This document shows positions 58,034 through 64,000 of a stretch of 64,000 bases of DNA, in pieces (within the stretch, counting starts at the first letter, position 1; each line of letters begins with the position of its first letter). The notes below the pieces were generated by a model. It was not told the DNA's origin. It did not search any database and saw nothing but the letters and a program-made list of their open reading frames with translations. A program made the position numbers and the translations under genes. The stretch comes from Sandaracinaceae bacterium (GTDB taxonomy: Bacteria > Myxococcota_A > Polyangia > Polyangiales > Sandaracinaceae), in assembly GCA_020633195.1 (NCBI GenBank), contig JACKEC010000028.1, positions 1 to 64,000 on the forward strand. Reading direction: 5' to 3'.

Positions 58034-59398
58034 TCAGGCGAAGATCGTCGCGGCGAGGTGATCGAGGAGCGCGAGCGCGGTGCTCGCGTCCGGCAGCCCG
58101 GCGACGTCCACGAGCCGCGGGCTCGGCTCCGTCTCCGCCTCCGCGCGGAGCTCGCTGAACGCGCGCGCCCTCGCGATCGAGAGCTCCGCCCGCTCCGCGT
58201 CGGTGAGCCGGGGCTCGATCCACGCGGCGATCTCCCACGACAGCGCCGCGTGCCGGGACTCGTCCTCGGCGATCGCGGTCATCGCCGAGGCGACCTCGGG
58301 ATCCGTCGCCGCGAAGGCCTGCCGGTGCGCGGCGAGCGCGCCGTACGTCTCGCGGAGGCACCCCTCGATCGCGTTCTCGAGGGCGACCGCGTAGAGCGGC
58401 CGGACCGGGTGGGGGACCACCTCGGCGGGGAGCGGCTCGGCGCCGTACCGCCGCGCGAGGCGGGTCATCGCCGCGTGGTGCCGGACCTCGTCGTCGGCGG
58501 CCACGCGGCTCGCCTCGACGAGGTGGTCGGGCGCCCCGTGCGCGCGCAGCTCGTCCGCGACGCCGTGGAAGGCGTCGACAGCGCTCGCCTCGAGGCGAGC
58601 CATCGAGGCGAACCAGCGCCCGACGGGATCGACGGGGACCGCCGCCGTCACCGGCTGGAGGCCCTCGGGGCGACGCCCCTCGCAGCCCCAGTCCTCCATG
58701 CGCTCGATCTCCTCGCGCGCGAGCTCCGTCATCGTCCCGTCGGTCGCGACCATGAAGAGGTAGCGCTCGACCACGACGGGCGACCCGCATCCGCCGCTGG
58801 TCCGGGTGGCGATGACCTCGAAGCCCCCGACGACCTCCCGGACGCCCGCCCGGCTCGTGTCGTCGCAGGTGATCACGTATCCAGCCTGCCACACCCGGAT
58901 GAGCGCCTCGGACGCCGTGTCGATCGGCCCGAGGAGCGCGAGCAGCTCGGCCTCGGTCGCATGGATCCGCACGTCGTCCCCGTCGCTGGTCATCAGGAAG
59001 TTGCCGTAGGTGTTCTGCGACAGCTCCTGGATCGTCGACGCGCAGGTGGTGGGGTCCGAGGCGGTATCACATTCGGTGCCGAGCACCTCCAGGGGACCGC
59101 TCGGGGGCGCGAAGCCGGCGTTGGCGAAGCGGGCGATCGAGTCGTGGGGGGTCGCGGGCTGGATGTCGTCGAGCGCGTGCCACTGGCCGCTCACGCACTG
59201 GGGCGCGAGCAGCTCCTCGCCGGGAGGGAAGTGGGAGCTCGAGCAGCCCGCAGTCGCGACCCCTCCGACCACGATGGAGGCCTGCGCGAGGTGGCGCAGG
59301 TAGGTGCCGAGGTGAGCGGGCACGTTCTCCCGGACGATCTCGCGGAGGCGCGCGAGGGCGGGGGTGACCGGGCGGACCAGGGGACGGCGTCGATTCAT
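58034..59398 (-). CDS. Ferritin-like-domain lipoprotein
   Basis: The 454-residue product has a long N-terminal region leading to a lipobox-like VATAGC at about residue 52. A ~200-residue region of unknown type with several Cys follows (~55-250). The C-terminal ferritin-like four-helix bundle has paired metal-site motifs: EASAVDAFH with DDEVRHHA, then ENAIEGCLRE with EDESRHAAL. The Glu and ExxH residues could hold a di-iron centre. It is probably an envelope protein with oxidase, storage or metal-binding role. The ATG at 59398 follows AGGT. It is 85 bp downstream of the EF-hand gene. Confidence 0.8.
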   Translation of the reverse strand: MNRRRPLVRPVTPALARLREIVRENVPAHLGTYLRHLAQASIVVGGVATAGCSSSHFPPGEELLAPQCVSGQWHALDDIQPATPHDSIARFANAGFAPPSGPLEVLGTECDTASDPTTCASTIQELSQNTYGNFLMTSDGDDVRIHATEAELLALLGPIDTASEALIRVWQAGYVITCDDTSRAGVREVVGGFEVIATRTSGGCGSPVVVERYLFMVATDGTMTELAREEIERMEDWGCEGRRPEGLQPVTAAVPVDPVGRWFASMARLEASAVDAFHGVADELRAHGAPDHLVEASRVAADDEVRHHAAMTRLARRYGAEPLPAEVVPHPVRPLYAVALENAIEGCLRETYGALAAHRQAFAATDPEVASAMTAIAEDESRHAALSWEIAAWIEPRLTDAERAELSIARARAFSELRAEAETEPSPRLVDVAGLPDASTALALLDHLAATIFA

Positions 59399-59483
59399 GG
59401 GCACCTGCCGAGCACCGATCGTGCCGACCTCGCGGCGCGGCGACGGTGCGAGCGCGCGGCACACGCTGGCCCAGCTGCGCCGT

Positions 59484-60062
59484 TCAGTCCGGGAGGCGGC
59501 CCGTGAGCAGGTAGTTCCCGCCCACCGCCGGATCCCCGGCGCTCACCCATTCGCGGTAGCGCTTCTCGAGCGCCTCCATCGACAGGCGGCCGGCCCCGTC
59601 GGGATCCAGATGGGCGAACGCGTCGTTCGCGTCGGAGTCCGAACCGATCGCGGACAGGTAGATGTCGTAGTCCTGGACGTCGATGAACCCGTCGCCGTCC
59701 ATGTCGAGGACCGCGAACGTGGCGAGGACGTGATCCTGCGCGGCGCGCGGGAGCTCGCCGCCGTCCTGCGACTGCTCGTGGACGTCGACGAAGAAGCCGA
59801 CGAGCTCGTCGAAGCGGACGCTCCCCTCCCCGCGGCCATCCATCGGGCCGGTGATCGAGGCCCACAGCGCCTGCGTGGTGGCGCGCAGCCGGGCCAGCTT
59901 CGGCGAGTCACTGGGCAGCCGCAGCCGCTCCTGCACCACGCTCGCGTAGTGGCCGAAGTCGTTGCGGTCGATGCGCCCGTTCCCGTTGCGGTCGAGGCAC
60001 TGGAAGTAGTCGGCATACTTGTCGCGTCGAAAACGCCGCTCGGGCGAGGGTCTCCACCACAT
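59484..60062 (-). CDS. EF-hand calcium-binding protein (calerythrin-like)
   Basis: The 192-residue soluble protein has at least three canonical EF-hand loops: DRNGNGRIDRND (residues 24-35), DMDGDGFIDVQD (~118-129) and DPDGAGRLSMEA (~151-162). A degenerate loop lies near DGRGEGSVRFDEL (~75). Four-EF architecture with no signal peptide resembles calerythrin and related actinobacterial and myxobacterial Ca2+ buffers or sensors. The ATG at 60062 has TAGGCT 6 bp upstream. Confidence 0.92.
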   Translation of the reverse strand: MWWRPSPERRFRRDKYADYFQCLDRNGNGRIDRNDFGHYASVVQERLRLPSDSPKLARLRATTQALWASITGPMDGRGEGSVRFDELVGFFVDVHEQSQDGGELPRAAQDHVLATFAVLDMDGDGFIDVQDYDIYLSAIGSDSDANDAFAHLDPDGAGRLSMEALEKRYREWVSAGDPAVGGNYLLTGRLPD

Positions 60063-60068
60063 GCCGGC

Positions 60069-60074
60069 AGCCTA
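60069..60074 (-). promoter_or_regulatory. -10-like TAGGCT before the EF-hand gene
   Basis: Minus-strand TAGGCT lies 6 bp before the ATG at 60062, without a ribosome-binding site. Confidence 0.45.
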
Positions 60075-60136
60075 GCCCAATCCTCGAGGCGCGTGAGGCC
60101 TGGACCACGCCGTGGGCGCGCAGGCATCATGGCGCG

Positions 60137-60712
60137 ATGACGAAACCCCAGAGGCTCCGCGGCCTCCGTATCGCCGCTGCGTTCGGTCTCCTCCTCGCCA
60201 TCTGTGCCTGTGGCGGAAACAGCAGCAGCGACGACACTCCCCCGCCCATCCCGTCCGTCGCGCCGCCGGCTCCCGCGCCGACGCCCGCGGTCGCGCCGAC
60301 CCCGGCCCCCGCGGCCACCACGCTCATCAACCTGAGCTCGGGCTTCATGCCCGATCCCAACACCTCCACCGGGACCGCGGGCGGCACGCTCATGGCGTCC
60401 ACCTTCGACCCGCACTGCCGCGGCAACCTGCCCAGCGCGCCGCAGCACACGCTGATGCTCGGCACCGACTTCCGGTCCCTCAACGTCATGGTCCACAGCA
60501 CCTCGGACACCACGCTCGTGATCCGCACGCCGGACGGCAGCTACCGCTGCGACGACGACAGCGGCGGGAGCCTCAACCCGAAGGTCTCGGGCTCGTGGGG
60601 CCCCGGCACCTACCAGATCTGGGTCGGCGTCTTCGCCGGGACCCCGACGCCGTACACGATCGGGTTCAGCGAGCTCGAGAGCGTCACCGCGTCGAGCCTC
60701 CCCCTGCCCTGA
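60137..60712 (+). CDS. Lipoprotein with Pro-rich linker and PPC-like beta domain
   Basis: The 191-residue product has a lipoprotein signal (hydrophobic FGLLLAICACGG; the lipobox may use either Cys) and a Ser/Asp then Pro/Ala linker of ~30 residues. A beta domain with STGTAGG, DPHCRGN, DTTLVIRTPDGSYRCDDDSGG and GTYQIWVGVFAG follows, the layout of bacterial pre-peptidase C-terminal (PPC)-like domains. Probably surface-exposed carbohydrate- or Ca2+-binding; function unknown. Confidence 0.8.
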   Translation: MTKPQRLRGLRIAAAFGLLLAICACGGNSSSDDTPPPIPSVAPPAPAPTPAVAPTPAPAATTLINLSSGFMPDPNTSTGTAGGTLMASTFDPHCRGNLPSAPQHTLMLGTDFRSLNVMVHSTSDTTLVIRTPDGSYRCDDDSGGSLNPKVSGSWGPGTYQIWVGVFAGTPTPYTIGFSELESVTASSLPLP

Positions 60713-60773
60713 AGAGCACGTCCTCGTTGGGGGTCATGGCCCAGTTTTCCTGACTCGGCCGCGCCCCCGCCGG

Positions 60774-60779
60774 TAGACT
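60774..60779 (+). promoter_or_regulatory. -10-like TAGACT before the chemosensory operon
   Basis: TAGACT lies 6 bp before the GTG at 60786, the first gene of the CheW-CheY-CheW-like-MCP-CheA run. Confidence 0.45.
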
Positions 60780-60785
60780 CGTCTC

Positions 60786-61250
60786 GTGGACGATCCTCTG
60801 GCGCCCTTCCGCGAAGGGGAGCGAGCTCGCGACGCCGAGGTCGAGACGACCTGCGAGCGCGACCTGCTGCTCTTCGAGCACGGAGGGGTCGCCTACGCGG
60901 TCCCGGCGTCGTCGGTGGACGTCGTCGTGGCCTGGAACCCCCCCGCGCCCCTGCCCGCGTCGGTGCCCGGCTTCGCCGGCGTGCTCCAAGACCGCGGGCG
61001 GGTCGTGGCGATCCTCACCTCGCCCCTCGCGCGGCCGCGCGCGGGGGAGACCGAGGAGCGCCGCATCGTGATCTGCTCGACCCGACGCGGGTTCATCGGG
61101 CTCCCCTGCGTGCGCACGAGCGACGTGGGCCCCGTCCGGCTCGCCGCGGCGCCGGTGCCCGGAGAGGTCGTCGACTCCTCGCGAGGGCCCGTCGTGTTCG
61201 TCGACCCCGAGCTGCTCGTCGACGAGCTCTCGGTGGGGGCCCGCGCGTGA
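60786..61250 (+). CDS. CheW-type chemosensory coupling protein
   Basis: The 154-residue protein matches CheW: LLLFEHGGVAYAVPASSVDVVV, then PLPASVPGFAGVLQDRGRVVAIL and the closing GPVVFVDPELLVDEL. CheW links receptors to the CheA kinase in the array. An N-terminal extension of ~25 charged residues precedes the fold. The GTG start has a -10-like element 6 bp upstream. Its stop overlaps the receiver GTG (GTGA). First gene of the operon. Confidence 0.88.
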   Translation: MDDPLAPFREGERARDAEVETTCERDLLLFEHGGVAYAVPASSVDVVVAWNPPAPLPASVPGFAGVLQDRGRVVAILTSPLARPRAGETEERRIVICSTRRGFIGLPCVRTSDVGPVRLAAAPVPGEVVDSSRGPVVFVDPELLVDELSVGARA

Positions 61251-61636
61251 GCGCCCGCGATCAGTTCGACGTGCTCGTCATCGACGACAGCGACATCGCG
61301 CGCGCCGCGATGGTGCGCGCGCTCGGCAAGGCGGGGCTCCAGGTCCTCGACCTCCCGTCGCCGATCGGCGCGACGCGCAGCATCGTGCGTCACGACGTCC
61401 GCCTCGTGGTGATCGACATCAACATGCCCAGCATGCGGGGCGACAAGCTCGCCGCCCTCTTCCGCAGCAACGATCGCCTGCGCGAGCTCAAGCTCGTCCT
61501 CGTGTCCGGCACCGAGCCCGAGCGGCTCTCCGAGCTGGCGGCGGAGGTGGGCGCCGACGGCGTCGTGGCCAAGGCGGCGGGCGGCGAGGCCCTCGTCGCG
61601 ATGGTCCGCCAGCTCATCGAGGTGCGGCGACGGTGA
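61247..61636 (+). CDS. CheY-like single-domain response regulator
   Basis: The 129-residue receiver has VLVIDDSDIARAAMVRAL (acidic pocket), phospho-Asp in LVVIDINMPSMRG, Ser in VLVSGTEPE and the conserved Lys in GVVAKAAGG. It is phosphorylated by CheA and passes the signal by protein contact. It is translationally coupled to both neighbours (GTGA overlaps at each end). Confidence 0.93.
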   Translation: MSARDQFDVLVIDDSDIARAAMVRALGKAGLQVLDLPSPIGATRSIVRHDVRLVVIDINMPSMRGDKLAALFRSNDRLRELKLVLVSGTEPERLSELAAEVGADGVVAKAAGGEALVAMVRQLIEVRRR

Positions 61637-61965
61637 CCCAAGTGGTGCTCCTGTCGCACGGCGGGGTCGCGTGCGCGCTCCCCGCCGCTCAGGTCGTCGG
61701 GGGGCTCGGCGCGGACGTGCCCAGCATCGAGCTGTTCGGGCGCGAGGAGACCCAGCCTCGCCGGACGCTCGTCGTCGAGACGCCCGTCGGGCGACGCGTG
61801 GTGTGGTGCGAGGAGGCGCGCTTCGACGAGCTCGACCCGGACGCGATGCAGCCGGTGCCGCCCTTGATCGCGAGCCGGCTGAACCTCCCTCACGTGGTCG
61901 GGCTGTCGGGGGAGGCCGGGGACCTGCGGTGGCTGGTGGATCTCGCGCGGTGGGAGGAACCATGA
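61633..61965 (+). CDS. Small CheW-like protein
   Basis: The 110-residue product starts VVLLSHGGVACALPAAQVVG, like the first strand pair of CheW, and ends with LNLPHVVGLSGEAGDLRWLVDL, like the last strands. The middle is short, so it is a reduced CheW-like fold. Its GTG overlaps the receiver stop and its TGA overlaps the receptor ATG. It may be a second coupling protein or a receptor-specific adaptor. Confidence 0.7.
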   Translation: MTQVVLLSHGGVACALPAAQVVGGLGADVPSIELFGREETQPRRTLVVETPVGRRVVWCEEARFDELDPDAMQPVPPLIASRLNLPHVVGLSGEAGDLRWLVDLARWEEP

Positions 61966-63494
61966 GCGAAGGGCCGAAGGGGCTGCGGATCTCGATCCGC
62001 TGGAAGATCGTCATCCTCCTGGGCCTCGTGGTCGGCGCGATCACCGGGCTCGACGCGCTCCTCGTGCCGACCCGCGCCGCCGAGGCGGAGCGGCACTCGC
62101 TGCGGCAGCGGTCCCAGGCCGCGGCGGCGATGCTCGCGGACTCCGTCCGGCCGGCGCTCGAGTTCGAGCAGTCCGACGCCGCGCAACAAGGCTTGCGTGC
62201 TGCGCTCGCCGATCCACTCGTCCTGTGGGCGTCGGTCTACGACCAGCAGGGGCAGCGGATCACCGCGGTCGGCGACGGGAGCCCGAGCGGGCGGTCCCGC
62301 GTCCTGGCGCTGACCCAGGCCGAGTCGGGGCTCGTCGCGGGGCTCGCCGAGGTCACGACGGAGGACGGCAACCCGCTCGGCTGGGTCGGCGTCGGCCTCC
62401 GCGCCGACGGCGTGAGCGAGCGCCGCGCGTCCACCCAGCAGACGATCGCCATCCAGGGCGTCCTCGTCGCCATCGTCGGCCTGATGATCGCGTTCTGGAT
62501 CGCGACGCAGATCACGAAGAGCGTCTCGGAGATCCGCCTCGCGGCGGAGCGGATCGCGCGCGGCGACGTCGACCGCGAGCTGCAGCTCCGGCCCTCCAAC
62601 GACGAGCTCGGCGACATGGCGCGCTCGTTCCATCGGATGAACGAGCGCCTCCGCGAGCTGTCCAGGGCCGCGGCCCGCGTGGCGGACGGTGACCTGACGG
62701 GCGAGATCGGCGGCGACGGCGAGCTCTACGCGTCGTTCCGACAGATGCTCCAGTCCCTGCGCGAGCTCACCACGCGGATCGCGTCGAGCTCGGAGTCGGT
62801 CTCGAGCGCGGCCGCCGGGATGTTCTCCGCGGTGCGCGAGCAGCAGACCCTCGCGACCCAGCAGACGAGCGCGCTCGAGGAGATCCGGAAGACCCTCGAG
62901 TCGCTGAGCGACGCCGCGCGCGGGGTCGCCGAGGACGCCAGCTCGGTGCGCGACATGAGCGGCCGCACGCTCGAGAGCTCTCAGCGGATGGCCGAGCACA
63001 CGCGCCTCGTGAGCGCCCACTCGGAGCGCATCGGGGAGATCCTCCAGCTCATCCAGGACATCGCCGACCGCTCCGATCTGCTCGCGCTCAACGCCGCGCT
63101 CGAGGGCACGAAGGCCGGCGAGGTGGGGCGCGGCTTCTCGCTCGTCGCCGCGGAGATGCGGCGCCTCTCCGAGCACGTCATGGACTCGGTCCGCGACATC
63201 CGGAAGCTCGTCGCGGACATGCGGGCGGCGTCCCACTCGTCGGTCCTCGCGACCGAGGAGAGCACCAAGCTGGCCAAGGACGCCGCGAGCGCGGCGGTGA
63301 AGATCTCGGACGCGGTGCGCCGCCAGCAGGAGGGCACCAACCAGGCGAAGGTGGCCGCCGACGAGGTGGTCCGCGCCGTCAACGAGTCGCTCTCCGGCGC
63401 CGAGGACACGACCGCCTCGGCGGAGTCGCTCCTCGAGCTGTCGCACGACCTCAAGAACACGCTGCGCGCGTTCCGGACCGGCGAGACCGCCTGA
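61962..63494 (+). CDS. Methyl-accepting chemotaxis protein
   Basis: The 510-residue receptor has TM1 (~residues 14-32), a periplasmic segment of ~130 residues, TM2 (~163-184), a HAMP domain (RLAAERIARGDVDRELQL) and a long coiled-coil signalling domain. The hairpin tip reads IADRSDLLALNAALEG, followed by AGEVGRGFSLVA, close to but not identical with the universal tip. No C-terminal CheR-docking pentapeptide is present. The ATG follows GGGAGGAA, one of the few strong ribosome sites here, and overlaps the previous stop. Confidence 0.95.
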   Translation: MSEGPKGLRISIRWKIVILLGLVVGAITGLDALLVPTRAAEAERHSLRQRSQAAAAMLADSVRPALEFEQSDAAQQGLRAALADPLVLWASVYDQQGQRITAVGDGSPSGRSRVLALTQAESGLVAGLAEVTTEDGNPLGWVGVGLRADGVSERRASTQQTIAIQGVLVAIVGLMIAFWIATQITKSVSEIRLAAERIARGDVDRELQLRPSNDELGDMARSFHRMNERLRELSRAAARVADGDLTGEIGGDGELYASFRQMLQSLRELTTRIASSSESVSSAAAGMFSAVREQQTLATQQTSALEEIRKTLESLSDAARGVAEDASSVRDMSGRTLESSQRMAEHTRLVSAHSERIGEILQLIQDIADRSDLLALNAALEGTKAGEVGRGFSLVAAEMRRLSEHVMDSVRDIRKLVADMRAASHSSVLATEESTKLAKDAASAAVKISDAVRRQQEGTNQAKVAADEVVRAVNESLSGAEDTTASAESLLELSHDLKNTLRAFRTGETA

Positions 63495-63504
63495 GCACCC
63501 GGCG

Positions 63505-64000
63505 ATGGACGATAACGAGCTCGTCCGGATCTACTGGCGCGAGGCCGGCAACCGCGTCGGTCAGCTCACCGACCTGTGGCTCTCCGTCGAGGAGGCCCCG
63601 ACCTCGGAGGCCGCGCAGGAGCTGAAGCGCCTGCTCCACACGATGAAGGGCGAGGCTCACATGCTCGGCCTCACCGAGTGCGCCGAGCTCGTGCGCGCGA
63701 TGGAGGACGCGGCGCTCGCCGCGCGGTCGGGCATGACGGAGGGGCTCGGCGACGTGTTCCTCACCGCGGTCGACGCCATCGCGGTGATGGCGACCAACGA
63801 CGGGGCCGGCTTCGACGGCCTCGAGGAGATCGTCGCGCAGCTCGAGGCCGCCGCGACCGGTGGGGCGCCCGAGGCCTCGTTGCGGCGCGCGTCCACCGCG
63901 CCGCCGCCCGCCGTGGGCGACCTCGACGCGGTGACGGGGACCCAGGAGGTCGGTGCCCTGGACGCGAAGGCCGAGCCCTCGCTCCTCGACCCCACGACGC
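63505..64000 (+). CDS. CheA-type histidine kinase, partial (runs off right edge)
   Basis: From an ATG at 63505 the first 165 codons encode an Hpt domain: WREAGNRVGQLTDLWLSVEE, then KRLLHTMKGEAHMLGL with the phosphorylatable His. A Pro/Ala-rich linker follows, as in CheA. The dimerisation, kinase and CheW-like domains lie beyond the window. It completes the array encoded from 60,786. It starts 10 bp after the receptor stop. Confidence 0.85.
   Translation, partial: MDDNELVRIYWREAGNRVGQLTDLWLSVEEAPTSEAAQELKRLLHTMKGEAHMLGLTECAELVRAMEDAALAARSGMTEGLGDVFLTAVDAIAVMATNDGAGFDGLEEIVAQLEAAATGGAPEASLRRASTAPPPAVGDLDAVTGTQEVGALDAKAEPSLLDPTT

Overview
The window is very GC-rich DNA (about 70% or more by eye), densely coded on both strands, with GTG starts common and 4-bp ATGA/GTGA overlaps inside operons. 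The gene content points to a predatory or soil-type member of the Myxococcota, probably Polyangia close to Sandaracinus. It includes DUF4388 and PEGA/TPR proteins, a membrane Ser/Thr kinase, a CFI-box C-terminal protein, a histone H1-like/DksA fusion, DUF2330, an EF-hand protein, many lipoproteins and a Che-type chemosensory operon. The taxonomic call is inference from gene content. I found no phage, transposase, integrase, CRISPR array or rRNA.

Layout. 1-4.6 kb: a leftward unit of radical SAM enzyme, APC permease and lipoprotein, then the rightward H1-like/DksA protein and rpmG. 4.7-8.5 kb: a LysM/DUF882-type cell-wall protein facing a leftward unit of outer-membrane-type protein, ECF sigma factor and likely membrane anti-sigma/regulator. 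8.5-12.7 kb: an RNA-repair locus with rtcR divergent from methyltransferase-rtcA-Rossmann protein. 12.7-20.1 kb: c-di-GMP and kinase signalling (GAF-GGDEF-EAL, 7TM-kinase, GAF-GGDEF) and two secreted proteins. 20.1-28.1 kb: an M1 peptidase facing a leftward lipid-scavenging unit (FadL-type porin, VolA-type surface lipase, SDR, di-heme peroxidase). 28.1-31.8 kb: DUF4388 and PEGA proteins. 31.8-37 kb: 2-oxoacid dehydrogenase E1 alpha/beta and an M1 aminopeptidase lipoprotein. 37.1-43.1 kb: an operon of LolA-like protein, two FtsX-type permeases, ATPase, TetR repressor and outer-membrane barrel, with a visible palindromic operator at its head. 43.1-51.8 kb: FAD oxidoreductase, receiver protein, a structured 67-bp direct repeat, AmtB, DUF420, P-type ATPase, DUF2330 and a flotillin-like protein. 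51.9-60.7 kb: S1 protease, DHH-like protein, tRNA-Phe, VKOR-DsbA fusion, tandem gamma-glutamylcyclotransferase, MDR oxidoreductase, ferritin-like lipoprotein, EF-hand protein. 60.8-64 kb: CheW, CheY, CheW-like, MCP and CheA, the last cut by the window edge.

Three points cut across the window. First, many first genes of transcription units lack a Shine-Dalgarno but carry a TAnnnT-like -10 element 6-8 bp before the start codon, sometimes with a -35 element 16-17 bp further up. This suggests widespread leaderless transcription, and it helps choose starts. Second, three genes (E1 alpha at 32.5 kb, the receiver at 44.6 kb, the DUF4388 protein at 28.9-29.2 kb) have frame changes in G/C runs or GC repeats while both flanks stay clearly coding, which looks more like assembly indels than decay. 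Third, no stretch over about 300 bp is without a gene. The longest gaps are 44,744-45,018 (stem-loop repeat) and 54,661-54,946 (terminator hairpin, tRNA-Phe, its promoter, possible gene remnant).
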